Below are positions 37,503-53,818 of a stretch of DNA of 64,000 nt, piece by piece. Under the pieces are notes generated by a model. It was not told the DNA's origin and made no database searches. It saw only the letters and a program-made list of their open reading frames with translations. Source of the DNA: Brasenia schreberi (lineage: Eukaryota > Streptophyta > Magnoliopsida > Nymphaeales > Cabombaceae); NCBI GenBank assembly GCA_036023115.1, contig JAYKKT010000046.1, forward strand, positions 6,880,001 to 6,944,000. The letters run 5' to 3'. Positions within the stretch are counted from its first letter, which is position 1. Every line of letters begins with the position of its first letter. Made by a program: the position numbers and the translations under genes.

Positions 37503-40245
37503 ACTTGGCTCTGGTTGCACAGTGGCCTGAGCCCTTATACGTTGCTTGAGGTACTAGTTATTTGTTTATTTTATACATGGAAATCCTTTTCAAAAGTATT
37601 TCACCATGTCATATTATATTAGTATCATAGTCCTTTTCAGGGAGGATTGCAGCAGATTGTTCTTAGTGCTTAGAATGCCTTCTCAAGGTAAAAGATCATC
37701 CTGGTTCATGTTCATTTGTTTGAAGACATGCTTCTAATGGAAATGATGAATTCGGGGGGTGAGGCTGTAAGAGATTTATTTGAGGAACAGTCGATGAAGA
37801 CTAAGGAAACGACAAAATCTTAATCAAAGGTGAAGACATTAAAACTCGTTTATTGTCTTACCTGTTGCCTTGATTTCTAATTTGTTCGAAAAGTTTTTGA
37901 TCATCAGAAAGTCAGATGTGTTGAGGTTAATGCTTTGTCTTGATTACCCAAGTATGATGAGGCACCTAATGTGTTAGACCTGGAGTATATTTATGCTGAT
38001 GTAAAAAAAATCAGTTTGAATTTTTTTCTCTATTTGAAAATTTGGTTTATTTATTTCATAGTGTGTGGAAGTTGTCACCTCTTGCAACCAAAAGATTCAA
38101 AGTGCTTACCCTCTTTTTTCTTTGATTGGCTTCTTCTTGCTTGCAGGAACAATGAAGCATAGGTTCCAAGCTATCCTTTACTCTCATCCATTTGTAATCC
38201 CAAAGCTCATTGGGGTGTCATAATCAAATTAACAGTGCCTGGAAGGAAACACCCAGTTCTGCGTGGAGAAGAGGTTGGTTTCTGTTACAAGAAATAGTTT
38301 CTTTTAAATGCATATTCAGTGAATAGGCGAACTCTGTTTCTCTAAGGACCATTTTGTTGTGTCAGGTGACTGAGGATAAATGTGACGTGTGATGTTGCCT
38401 AACAGTGAATTAGGAGAAATAACGTTCGTCAGATGATCTACCAGCTGTTAGTAACAGCTTATTGGTGAATAGTAGTTTCAAATAGTGCTAGCATTTGACT
38501 TCATAATTATGAACCAGGCATCAAGTTTTCAATAGATAACAATTATTGTTTGTAAGGGCTAGATAAAAGCACCGCCATGTGGGAGCGAGTAACACAAGGC
38601 ATGGTCAACTACTGGTAGCATCAACAACTCAATCACTTAGTTTCCGGCCATGCAAAGTTTGCAATTGTATCAAGGTTAATACAGAAAAGTTACAATTCTT
38701 TGTATGGTCAAGAAGTAATAGATTTTAGGGTATTTAACTACTCTACAAAGCGAATCTAGATGTTAGGTTATGTAATGAGCATGAGAAATCAACAAAGTCT
38801 TCGAGATATTTGCACAAGTTTCACAATGATTTAACATACTTTTGCATAATTTGGTTGGTTTTTTGATGTCCAATATTTTGATAAAGCTTTTTTCATATCC
38901 TTTCAGTTATGCCGGCCTTTTGTATTTCTTCTACATGCATCACAAGCCCAGAGCAATGTTGTTTCATATATGGCATTAATTTGGCATTTCATTTTAGGAC
39001 CATGTAGCAGGCATTATTTCAATCTGTGAAAATATTTTGACACTACGGGTGACATGGCCCCAAAGCATTAGACGCCTCTAGGCATTTTTGCATTCTTTTC
39101 TGTTATGTAAACTTGCTGTCTCTTTGTTGCATGCGTTCCTCACCTGGAATAGTGTTTAAAATATGCTAATAAATTGGCCGTTTCTTGGGACTGCCAAATA
39201 ATAATGCCTTCGGTTTGATTTCATGCAGTGAAGCTATATGCTTTTTACATGATCCAAAATTTTGTTCTTTCTCGATCTCATTTCACTTGAGCCTATCGAT
39301 ATAAGACTAGGAAAAGATACATGAAAGTGTGAATTAATATCTATATCAGGACCTGTTTTCAGTCAAATTCATGAGCAAAAATGGATATTTGAATGATTGG
39401 ATTAACCCAACTGTAAATGACTTCGAGTAAATCAGTAAACCCCTTTTTTTCACTCGTGGTAATCATGTAGTCTGCCCTTTCCCTGTATCCAGAACAACCT
39501 ATATACATAACGTACTCTGGGTGCTTACATTGAATGATTTACAAATGAATGAATCTAATGATGATGATTACCTGAGGTCGTCCTCTTCTTGATGCAAGCT
39601 CCAAAAATATGCCTTTGTCTATCCCCTATTGGTCTCAGGGCATTTAAATTGTTGGAATAGTCGTGCTTCTCAATGAAGATGCATCAATGCATATTTTGTG
39701 TATTAGCTACTATCTATTAAAGATATTTACCTTTGAAACGTTTACCCCCTTGAATATTTTCCAGTTGGTGCTTTCATTCCTTTATCGTGGATAATGATGC
39801 AAATTGAATTCTAGTTAGATTTACATGGAGTGTCCAGTCGTTCCACTTTTAGTCCAAAAAAGTGTATTTGATCCTGGTTGGAATATCAAGTAGCTCTTTT
39901 TTCCTCTCTTTTTCAAGGAGAATGTCAAACAACTCTGCCATTGCTTGTTCGAAGCCTAGATACGAAAGGTCTGCATTACGCTTCTGACAACCAGCATAAA
40001 ACTGTCAGTTTTCTACGATGAATTCTAGACCTTATGAGAATTTTGTTGGGATGTCCCCTCTTAGTGCCACACTGCATGAATGCCCAACTAGATGATGAGT
40101 AATTAAAGGCTTACCTATTGCAGATATGGATGGGTGTAGGTGAGGTGGTTAGCACGGCATCAAAATATAGTGCACCAATTGAAGAGAGGGTCTTTCCTAT
40201 TTTCAATATGAATGGATGTTGGGGTAAGGAACCAAGTCCTTTTGA

Positions 40246-40392
40246 TAATATGATTCTTCTTGGTACATATAGAATATTGAGACATAGTGGATATAATGAT
40301 TAGGAGAAAGATTCTAAGTGGGTCGGAAAAAGTTACAGGGATTGAAAATACGGTTTTAAACTATGGTGTTCAGGTAAAGAGAAGTTTGATTA
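40246..40392 (+). repeat. Decayed LINE endonuclease fragment
   Basis: The segment aligns by eye with the start of copy C (TTCTTGGAATATCGGAACATT ... ATGATTCGGAGAAAGATTC ... GGTACTCAGGTAAAGA). It reads TTCTTGGTACATATAGAATATT, ATGATTAGGAGAAAGATTC and GGTGTTCAGGTAAAGA, with an internal deletion. No open frame survives. Confidence 0.55.
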
Positions 40393-43300
40393 AACCAGTA
40401 TATTTTCTGAAAGGTGTATACATACATATCTGTTTATTTTGCAATCGTTATTTCCTTACATCTTAGTTTTTACACTTGGCAAATTATGTGACACACATAT
40501 TGTTATTTAAAGTATGTGCAAGTATATATTTTAAAAGACCACGTTTACCTCGAGTCTTTCTGATCACAGCAATGCTGTGATAGGAAAGCCTTGGGTGACA
40601 ACTTCCTCGTGCGTTATCTGTTAAGTTACAAGAAAAGCTGAAAAAGATACCTTTTGATTCAAGGAAAGCATTTTCCCATTTATACCGATACTAATGTAAT
40701 GTATGACAGTCGGAATCGATGTTTGGATGATCCATTCAGTTCTGGATCCTGATCCACGTTCTTATCTCCTGGAAACAGATTAAGATGTTCTATACTGGAA
40801 AGGGGGGGAAAAGCATATGAAATTCCAACGATTTTCATGTTGAAAGAAGAAAAGAGGCTCAGTGCTTATTTATTCGGTCAGTCTCATATTACAGATTTGT
40901 TAACAGTCCATGTGGATAGTCAATATTGTTGGAATCCATTTTCAAACGGAATGGGTTTTCAGAAAGATTCACAGAATTTGTCAAATCTAATTAAATTCAA
41001 TTTTGCAAATTTTAAGACAGACTATATCCCACAGTAATCGTGGTATCTTGTGTGATTTTACAATTCATCTCTAAAATGGCAAGATAAGTTTTATCTTTTA
41101 TTAGACCACAAAAAAGAAAGTTCTCTAACATTTACTCCTCTACGACACTGCATGTGTTGTGGTTGACTGCTCGATACTCATTAGCATAGTTGGCCCTGAG
41201 CACAAAAAACCCGGGAGGTTACTGTAATTAATCATGTTTTCTCTTTTGATAGATTCCGAAAATTTTCAAAGTCAAACAATTGAGAAACATGATTTAAGTA
41301 ACATAAAACTTTCGACAAAAGTCGCCTTTAGGGAAGGCTTAGTAAGAGATGACTGGCTTGGGTGTCTTGAATGAAGCCTGACTCAAGTTGGTTATTAAAC
41401 CCGTGGCCTTCAACTCATGAGTTGATCCCTAGCCAGGTTAGCTATTTCTCATTTTGCCTATTGGAAATATGGCCTAGCACGCGTGGGGAGGTTTTCTTTG
41501 GGAAGACCTTGCAATGGAAATTATCGATTAAGTGTGTGTCATGACAGTACACAATTTCACCATTTTGTTGACTATTAAGAATGTTTCCTTAAATGACCTT
41601 GAAATTGAAGGGCTCAAATTCGATATCTGGACTCCAGAGCATGTGTAGCCAAGGTTGCACACAAGCCTTTCATGGCTGATGTTTCCTGCTGTGATACTAC
41701 ATGAAAAAGCGAAATGATATTGTAACAACGTTGAAACGTTCCGGTTGGCTAAAGTTTCTTATAGGCGAAAATGTGCAAACTACCAAGACATTATTATATA
41801 TTGTCTTTTTTTAATTTGTCACGTGTAGTCTTGTCCGGTTTCAGGTAAATTGGAACCGTTGGTCCCAGTTTCCCTAAAGCTTTGAACCATTAGTTGGTTT
41901 CAGAGTGGTTCTAGTTTGAATTCAGAACCGTTTGAAATTAATAAATAAAATTTTACATTTATATTTTAAAATATGATAGTATATATAATAATAGACAACT
42001 TTTAACCACATGATGTATCAGCCAACAACCTTTATCATTATGAAGCTGATAGTTTAGGACTAAACGGGTCAGGCCGAGACGGGTCAGTTCTAAATGGTTG
42101 CATTCTATCTATTTTTATTGGTTTCGGATTTTTGAAAATGTTGTAACCGAACTGGATGGTTCTTGGGTCTGGTTATGATTCCAGGTTTGGTTCAAACGGT
42201 TTCGGTTTTTGCTGCTTCTAGAACCGTTTCACTTTTGTTTGAACCGGCCGGCCAGTTCTGAACATGTCATGTCTACATACGTGTGTATTATGTGGGAGCA
42301 CAAGCCACTTTTTTACCATTTTCTTTTCACTTTTTCTTTTTTTTACCCATTTTTGTTTGTGTATTGCCATATCCCTGTTAACTAGATTTGTTGAGGGTTG
42401 CTGTTTTTCGTGTTCGGTTTCCGTTTCCACTTCTGTTTTCGTGCTACATTTGTGTGTATCTAGTGGCAGGCATCCTAACCTCCTTTTATCAATTATTCAA
42501 AGAGCTCATTGCCTGTAATTGATCTTTTCATGGATCCAGGAACGAAAGCATTTGTATTACATTTCTCATATATGTATCTTACAATGTTCACCATATTGTC
42601 GGCCGACTTACTTTTTTGGAGATAAACGATGTATTCAGCAAACCCATTGGTGCGCTTAAGCATTTTTGCTGCTTTCGGTATATAGGGGAGGCCAAAGACA
42701 TGCACGACCTAGGTATTGAACTCAAGACCTTAAAACTTGTGAATTATCCCCCTTATGATAGCTTCTTCTCTTTGTGCAAGCATGATTTATTTAATAATAA
42801 AAGCACATTTTGTTATGTTTCGTCGGAAGTTGGTAAACTCCTATTGAATAACTTCATGCTTGGGGATGGAATCAATTCCATTATTGAGAGCATATGTTGC
42901 GATCAGACTGAGCCACTTTAAGTAAAGAAAATAGTAGATCCACATGGATGATGGTTGCATGAATCTAAGGTGCATCATTGATCCATATATTCACATGAGA
43001 AACAGATTCCCTCTCTCTTGTTTATACGAATTGCTACACAAGCAAACATGCCACATCCATGCATGGCATTATGATTCTTTAGTTATTCACTCCAAGATAT
43101 AATGCTATGGTGCATGAACTTACCTAGGTCGATTCATTCTTTTTATGTCTTTTCTTTGTCTGTTGACACCCTTCAATCCCGCTCGAGCAAGTTTCATGTT
43201 CATATTCATTCAATTTGGAAACCATGAAGGTTATCGAAACTTTAAATATGGGGGGGAGTAGGTTTAATCAATTTTAGACCCAACTCGCATCTGACCTGGA

Positions 43301-43409
43301 AAATGCAGCCACAAATCTAGGTTTAGGCACCTTGGGATGGATCTGGTTCGGGTCTGAGCCAACTGATTTGTCTATATGTGTGTTTACAATAAACAAAACA
43401 ATGCACATG

Positions 43410-43535
43410 AGCACCGAGAGTGTTAGCACAATGACAGGGCGCTCTAGCACTGTTGTTGCTGGTTGGGAGTTCGACTCTCAGAGGGTGCATGTGTGATGTG
43501 CGTGTTAGGTTTCGGCCTCTTCTTGTACCCAAAAC
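43410..43535 (+). mobile_element. SINE copy (family 2)
   Basis: It has a tRNA-like A box (GTTAGCACAATGACAGGG) and a clear B box (GGGAGTTCGACTCTC), then GAGGGTGCATGTGTG and GGTTTCGGCCTCTTCTTGTA. The blocks match 9464-9586 in order and spacing. Confidence 0.6.
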
Positions 43536-44342
43536 ATGGCATATGACTGATGTCAATCCACTATTGGGCCATAGTCGGGTTGGTTGGATCAGGTTTGGGT
43601 TTCAAACCCAAAGAGAGAAGATGTTCAAGGTAGGTCAACCTCCCACCCGAAGTGACCTTACCCGTCAAACCAATCTATGGCACTAAGTTTAGAGATCGAC
43701 TTCAGTAAATGACGGTCACCTATAAAATTCTAAAGCTTAAATCGTAAATGATAAATATAGAAAAAACGTCAAATAATATTTCCATAGATTTTTTTGAGGC
43801 ATCCACTTTTTATGATCCCCATATTTACGTAGGATACAAGAAATTCCGCGTGGAGGAGGAAATTTCTGAATTTAGTATGACTTAATGTATGAGATACCGA
43901 CATATAAAGGTGGCCAGTTTGGACCCAGTGTGTCGGGTCAAGCTGGACCAGCACCACACCCAGAACTAGCCAGAACCAAATCGGAGAGGACTCTATTGTT
44001 TGGTTCTAGTTCTTATCAACGACCTAAACAAAAACCGGTGGTTCCAAATCTATCGTTAGTTTTGGTTTTAAAATCCCATTTTGTTTGCATGAAATTTTCA
44101 AATGGAACTGGACTTTGAACCAGACTTGAGAATCCATGGAATTGGAATGGGACCTGGGAGGGGCGAGTTTGGTTATGGTTCTAGATTTTCATGAACATCC
44201 AGAACCGACGGTTTGAAACTGCAAGGTCTACCTAGAGGAATTGAAAAACTAAGCTTGCGTATGCAAATCAAAGTTTAGATTCGAACTAACACTGTTGAAC
44301 ACGATATATTTCTTGGTTGTGCTTGAAGTGTTTCTCAACTAC

Positions 44343-44350
44343 TTTATAAA
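44343..44350 (+). promoter_or_regulatory. Possible TATA box of the CDC48 locus
   Basis: The sequence around 44343 reads CTTTATAAATTG, about 90 bp before the start codon at 44437, with a CT-rich leader between them. Confidence 0.4.
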
Positions 44351-45111
44351 TTGCGCTACCCTGCAGGGCACCCTCTTGCCGCTCGCACTCTTCTTCTTTT
44401 GTAAGTCTCTGGAAGCCTCTTTTGAGATATTGATCCATGGCGGGATCGAGTTCCGATGCGGCCGCTTCTTCATCCGATCCGTGAGTTGATCGACTGATTC
44501 CTCTCTGTTGTCATTTTTTCGGTTCCTTTCTTACTGCTTTTGAATCTCCCGGATTGGTGGAGAAATTGGGCTAGTGCCAGGGAGGGTTTTCGGTCGCTCT
44601 GGAATCTTTGGTTAATGAAAGTTAGGGCTAGGGATGACCCTTCTTATGGAACGTTTGTGAAACTTCCTCCTTTCTCGGGTTTTCCCTCTTGTTTCGTTAA
44701 TGCTGCTGTTTGTTCTCTCGGTTTCTCCTTTCTTTCATGCTTTAATTAGCATAGAAAGCGGGATTTGTTTTTTCGTTCGAAGAAATCGTGAGTTTCTAGG
44801 ATAGGAAAGTGTTATTATGGCTTCTTTTTAATGCGGTAAAGATTTTGTGGTAGTTTTCTTTGAGATTGTTTGCTGTGGGTGTTAAGGGATCGTATATCGA
44901 GTGTGTTCCTGTCCGTCTTCAATGATACCCTACTGATGCTACGTTTTGTGTGTTCACTCGCGTTATTGTTAGTGGATATCTTGTCTAGGTTTGTCCGGTT
45001 TAGTAAGATGTATAATTCAAAAGTGATTGTCCAGAGACGAGATTTGGGGATACGTGAAGTTATGTATGAATCCCTTATGTTCCTGAGTTTTTATCTTTAC
45101 TCTACATTTTG

Positions 45112-46665
45112 TTTAAGCCTTTTCCCATACTAGATGGGGTCGGCTACATGGATTCTTGGTCTCCACATAGCCCTATCATAATTTGTAGAATCGATGGTAG
45201 ATAAGTGTGACAAAGTTTTACGTGGGATGTGAGAAGCGTAAAACTTGAGAGGATATATATAGAAAAATCTCAACTAAGAAGAAGGTGGAGGAGATATTCT
45301 AAGAACATATAAGAAAATTAAGAATCTTACTTTTGTCATATGCATCAAAACTGAGAAGATTCTAGCTGCAAGCGATGATAAGGAAAGATTATTTTCATAT
45401 GTTCTAATGAAATAGGTACTAGTATTAGCCTTCCACATATTGAACATAATAAAGCCATAGAGGCTCTTACACTTATGAAGTTTGGATGTATCTAGGATCA
45501 AACAATATTCCTATCAAAGTATGAAAAATCCTAGGAGATATGGATCTCACAACGGAAAACTAATTTGGATTCATGCCAAGGAGATCTACTAAGCAATTTG
45601 AGGTTATTCAAAGACGTCATTCTAATATTTTAGAGAAAAAAGAACCTTTCACATGGTACTTTTTATTTAGAAAAAATTTATTATAGGGTGTTAAGAGATA
45701 TTCTTTGGAGAACCTTCAAAAAGAGAGGCTAGCTCATTGACATACATCAATCTTATAATCAATATGCATGATGATGCACAAACATGTATGGGACTTATAA
45801 AGGAATGGCAAAATTCTTTGAAGTTAATATTGAAGTATGTTAAGGGTTAGCTTTAAGTCCATATTTATTTACCTTGGTTATTAATGAGTTAACAAAGCAT
45901 ATTTAAGATGAAGTACTTTGGTGTATGTTATTCATAAATGATATTGTGTTAGTAGATGAGTTTAAGGAAAACATTAATAAGAAATTGGAACTGCGAAGAG
46001 AAACATTGAAAAATAAAGGCTTTTGACTTAGTAGAATAAAGACAAATATATGAAAAGTAAGTTTCATAAATTGGTTACTCTTGATGACATGGAAATTAAG
46101 ATTGACATATTGTATTCCTGAAAAGAAAATTTTTAAATATCTAGGGTTAGTTTTTTTAGAACGATTGTGAAATTGATGGAGATGTCACATAGAATTAATT
46201 TAGGTTGGTTAAAATGGATAGGTGAGACAATTATTCTATGTGACAGGAAGATACCATTAAAATCGAAAAGTAAATATTATAGAGTAGCAATTAGACCCAA
46301 TATATTATACGATATTTTATGCGGGTAATCATCAACATCTACAAAAATGTCCATGCAAAAATCAAGATGTTGAGATGGATGGATGATCATACAAGAAAAG
46401 ATTGTATTTGCGATGAGGTTACCATAGACAACGACACCAATAGATGATAAAATAAAAGAAAATCATTTAATATGGTTTGAACATGTGAAAATGTGACCAA
46501 AGGAAACTCTAGTAAAGTGTGAGAAGCTAGACATGAAAATGTTTAAAGCATAAAGGAAGACCGTAAAAATATTGGAAGGAAACAATAAAGAATGATCTAG
46601 CTTTTGTTGAGTAAACTGGTAGCGTAGAACTCATCTAGTATGGGAAAAAGCTTGGTTGTTATAGT
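45112..46665 (+). mobile_element. Ancient decayed LINE with an inverted 3' fragment, in CDC48 intron 1
   Basis: A short minus-strand 3' end (about 45112-45178: AAGCCTTTTCCCATACTAGA then GGGGTCGGCTACATGGATTC) is followed by a plus-strand body from about 45180 to 46665. The body matches copy C in order (GAGGATATATATAG, TATGCATCAAAACTGAG, ATATTGTGTTAGTAGATGAG, CATCTAGTATGGG), but with many substitutions, gaps and stops. No open frame of useful length remains. It is clearly older than copies A-E. Confidence 0.7.
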
Positions 46666-47337
46666 TGGTGTTTTCATATTCTTTAATAGCTATAGTTTTT
46701 GATGCTTGGAGAAATCAACACGGTTCTTTTAGCAAATCAACAAAAAAATATTGGAAGGATGCATTTGTAAATGCAGGCTTCCTTGTGTCCCTTTGGATTG
46801 GTTGGGTTGTTTTGCTTTCTTTTATGTGAAGTTGCATTGTGCATCTCATGATGTAAACTATGCCTCATGGATTTTGTGTTGGCATGCCTTGGTGTATGGT
46901 GACCTGATACATATTGGAATATATATCCTGCAATACTTGTATGTAATGTAATCTTGGACATGCTCGATATGATTTCCCCTCATTTCACCCACTTTTGAGA
47001 TCTTCTTTCTTTGTTTTCAAGTGGTTCACTTGTTTCTTCCAAAAGTTGTCTTAGATATGAGTTTATTTTTGTCCTTAATGATCTTGGGGTTTAGTTTGTA
47101 AACTTGCAATTCTGTGTGGAGTCATGGGTGTATGTTATTGCTAAATATGTGATTTGAATTTGCATATCAGGATAGTGATTTTATAGCTTTTCTGAATCCA
47201 TTTGCATCATACTAAGAGAGAAAGTGATTCCAATGTTGGAATAGTCCGAGTTAAAGTGTGGTTCCTTTCTAGTTTGACCAAGTCTAAAAGCATTTGAAAT
47301 TTTGAAAAAAGACGAGGGTGAGCATTTCAGGATGCAT

Positions 47338-48642
47338 GTATGTTGTCAATAGCAGTTAGCGGGCTGTTAGCCATTGACCTTAATATAGCGGTAGCGGGGA
47401 TATAGCAGATTTAGTGGTACAATTTCATTTATGATTAGAAAATAATATATATATATATATAATAAATTCTCTAATTTCTAAGAAATATCAAGAAACACAT
47501 AACTACCACATTCGTAAATATGAATCAAACATAATTTTTAAGAAGATAAACAAAAAATTTCATGAGGCATAAGGATATTGAATTGTTAAACTTAAACTAA
47601 AAAATAAAAACATAAATGTAACCATGTTATTCTAAGTAGTGAATATATGACCTTTATCTGAGTCAACCTTTTAGCGGGGATAGTTGTGTCTTATACGGTT
47701 GGCCCCTCAAAATTTTCGTGTACTCTTCAGGTTGCAATGGCAAAAGTACCACCTTGGCCCTTGTAGATCTGCCACGGCTTTGTTTCATATATTAACATTG
47801 TGTTTTAGAAATTGTAAATATAAATAAATTTGTTTATAAAGTTAAATGATTTGATGAGAACATGATGTAACCAAGGCATTAATGTTACATTAGCACCAAC
47901 TATTTCTTCGTATTGCATACCTGCTAGCTTGTATGCTTCTATGCAATAGCAAAATTATAAGCAGCTGCACAAAGTGCAATAACTCGAGTGACCAGGGGGT
48001 CAACTCACAAATCATGTCAATCTCGTTGTCAATCATAAGGATGGGAAATTTTGTGAATGACTATAATACCCTTTAACTAAAAAAAAATGATAGTTTGGGA
48101 ATTCAAGACGTTTCCTCATGAAAATCTTCAAATGTAAGATCCGCCCACAAGGACAGAGATGGTGTAGTCTTTTGTACTCAAGTACACATAAAAGAAGTAG
48201 CGGGAGTCTCGATGGTGGTTGCGTTGATGGAAGCTATAGGGGCGATATATATACTAGCCGCAGGAGAGAGAGAGCCTTCTAGCCGTTGCTTGCTGAGAGA
48301 GATGCAAACATAAGGGGAGCAAGAGAGAAAGACGCGGACAACTCGTGTTGTTTGTTGTGAGAGAGAGAGACCGGTGGCAGTGGTGGACTTGTCCGTTGTT
48401 GGTTTGACCTAATATAGGTTTGAGAATTGGGTCAAGTCGATCCATATCCATTGGATCGACGTGACCAATGCGCTATTTCTGTTTTAGTGGGACGCTATAG
48501 TGGACCACTATAGCACTCCTAATGGCGCTAATAATAGTTCTGATGGACGATCATTATTTTACCATTGATATAGCAGCCAAGGGGCTACTAATTTGCTATA
48601 GCGCGCTATAGCAGATACTGTAGCATGCTATTGATAACATAG
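47338..48642. mobile_element. Non-autonomous hAT-like element, 1.3 kb, in CDC48 intron 1
   Basis: Identical 8-bp flanks GGATGCAT lie at 47330-47337 and 48643-48650. The left end is GTATGTTGTCAATAGCA; the reverse complement of the right end is CTATGTTATCAATAGCA, 15 of 17 bases equal. Subterminal TAGCGG/GCTATAGCG words occur near both ends. No transposase frame is visible, so it would depend on an enzyme supplied elsewhere. The hAT assignment rests on the 8-bp duplication and end structure. Confidence 0.8.
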
Positions 48643-49804
48643 GGATGCATCACAACACATGCTTCACACTATAATAAGCCAAATAGTGGAAAGGAGTGAA
48701 CATCCTCCTACTGTTCTTGGGCAACTAGCTTCTTTGCTGCTAGATCAAGTCTAAAACTATCACAATTTTTTAGGGCACACATATCACCTGTTTGTGGCAG
48801 TTATTAACAAAATAGTGACAGGAAGTAGTATCTTTCTATAGGGTACATGATTCACCAGCTTTAATGTTGCCTTCTTGACAAAAAGTTTTGCATATATAGG
48901 CAATGTATTCTTTGATGTTGCTGTCATTACAAATTGGTCCATGATCACGATTTCTGTTTTTGATATGCTTTATCTTCAAAACTGAACTATTATCAACCAA
49001 GCTAGAAGCCAAAGTACTGACAATTTTTTGCTTATCGAATATGCTTGTTGCATGATTCCCGAATAGATTACATGTCTTGCATATGTTGATTCTCCTGATA
49101 TGATTGCAATTTAATGGAGGCCAGAGAGTTCAACGAGTTGCCAAAACAGTGTATGATGGTAAACTGGTGCTTCTTTGCTTGGTTGATACCTGAGTTAGTT
49201 TTTGAATCCTCAGGTTCTCTTTATTTATTGAGAACTATACATCCTCTTCTTTTACCATATGAAACCTACTTACTATGGATCCATCATCTAGCACTAGCAG
49301 GAAGCAGATGTTCCAGATTGATGTATATTTATGTCATGTGCATGTTCTTCAATGGGTGTTTGTTGTTTTTGGCTTTTCAAATCATCCATGTTTGTGTCTT
49401 TTTGAGTAGTAATTGTTTCATTCTATAAGAATCACTTTCTTATTCTTCATTTCCCATCATATCTCTCATTTGTTTGAAAGATTAAGGCCAGATGGAAAAG
49501 ACTTTTTTTGTTTTCAATAAAAAAAATGAAGATTGGCTTTGTTTCAGAATTTGTATGGTATTAGACTATTAGTCTTACCATGGTAACTTAGATCAAGAAG
49601 GTATGAGTGGATTTGAGTAATTCCCAGTTCCTTGTAAGTTGATGTTGTTTATTAATGATAACCTTTTCTTCCTAAGAATGCTAATATGTTATATCTGGCT
49701 ACAACTCGTGTGTTGTGCAAATCTGAAGATTCCTCACATTGTACTGTCTTCTAAGAATTTTAACATCTTGCACTTGTGAGTTATGCGTATAGTTCAGTAT
49801 GTGA

Positions 49805-51303
<1,499 letters not shown>

Positions 51304-51790
51304 TAGATGAGGTAAGGCATTAACGTTCTTTTACCCAGCTAATGAAAACGTGTAACTATCATGATTTTTCAAGTGCCAGCTTTGTTGTGAATATCACAAT
51401 AAGATAACAGCTATGTCTCTATCACTATTTCCATTTGTTACTAGCTGTAGTTGAATGTTGCTGTTTCCTTTTTCCTTTTCTTATTTTCCAGTAAGCTTTT
51501 CTTTAATCTCTTTCATTAAATCTTCAAAAAGAGATTAATACTAATGGATGTCTTCTTTATATAAAGAAAATTGACAAACCATCCAAGGTCCCAAAGAAAT
51601 ATCATTTTAAAAATAATTTCTAAGCAAACAGCTGCTAAGAACTTGCCAAAACAGACCTGGGTAATTGATTGACATAATAGTTGTTGAATGTCAGATGTGC
51701 ACCCGTGTTGAAGCATATCTGATTTCTTATACAGAAATAACCATGCAGAACATTGTGTGGACGATTGTTGTCCCGACTCCTTGTAGTTGA

Positions 51791-52195
<405 letters not shown>

Positions 52196-52431
52196 TAGAG
52201 AAATGGAAAGAGCCACATGTTCAAAGTGCTACTTTGGAAATAAGTTGGAGTGATCAAACAAAATTTGGATGGACTAGCTAACATGGAGTGGCCATCTTTT
52301 TTTTTTACCTTATTTGAAGTTCTTTAGTGTATTCTCCTGATTTAGAATTTGATAAATATACATTCTGTGTCAACGGGCAAGCCTCCTTTTGCCTAATTGA
52401 GTTTTCCGTTTGCAATTCTTCTTGTCTATAG

Positions 52432-52821
<390 letters not shown>

Positions 52822-53336
52822 TAGTGTTTTTTTTTGTCTACAAACTTATATCTTGTTAGATGCGTCCAAATTGAATTATTATACCTTGTCAATTTACATA
52901 ACAAAAAAAATGTCTTCACGCTACATGAAGGCGCTTGTTTTCTGCAAGTCTATGTTTCTGGAGAGAATTTTGTGGCCTGTTAATGATCATCATTTCATCT
53001 TGTTGCTTATTTTGTGCGTTCAGATTGTATTGGTGTTAACCATGGTGATCATCCTTATGTTTAGCACTAAGCTTCTACTTGTTCTTAGTACTTCTAGTAT
53101 GTCTACAATTGACCATCCAGGCAAGGGTCCTTGATAACATTTTTTGGTGCATTGTTACGGTTAGCGAACGTATGCAACATGTGCTGAATCTTTGTATTTT
53201 GCTTCTTTTTCTTAGTTGACATGGGAGTAATTTAACGTTCTTCCATTATGCTACATGTGCTCCATTATGCTACTTATACGTTCGTTCATGCATCCCATTT
53301 GTTTTTCTGTAATCCATGGATTCTACTGTAACATAG

Positions 53337-53630
<294 letters not shown>

Positions 53631-53812
53631 TAAGATGAAACGCATGTTTATCTGAACAGTCTGCCCCTTATCCGCTTGGACCAGAAGCCTGTGTCATCTA
53701 TTTTTTCTGCTTTACCTTAAGTAGAGTAACACGTTTTCCCATACTCTTAAGTCTTTGTTTCCTCACATTGCAAAAGCAAAAGTTGTTTGACCTTAATGTT
53801 GTTTCTATGAGA

Positions 53813-53818
53813 AATAAA
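53813..53818 (+). terminator. Polyadenylation signal of the CDC48 locus
   Basis: AATAAA lies about 180 bp after the CDC48 stop codon, in an AT-rich 3' region. Confidence 0.5.

Larger units (their letters stand above)
37503..44342. other. Intergenic spacer between the WD40 gene and CDC48
   Basis: No gene is supported in about 6.8 kb. The first few hundred bases are probably the 3' UTR of the WD40 gene. Recognisable debris: a decayed LINE endonuclease fragment (about 40246-40392), minus-strand SINE traces (about 41375-41450 and 42655-42760), a family 2 SINE (43410-43535) and two GGTTC-rich repeats (41826-42275 and 43905-44220). Confidence 0.55.

Noticed and set aside
42264..42518. 84-codon Phe/Cys-rich open frame in the intergenic region
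   Set aside because: Composition follows the T-rich sequence; there is no domain or splice evidence.
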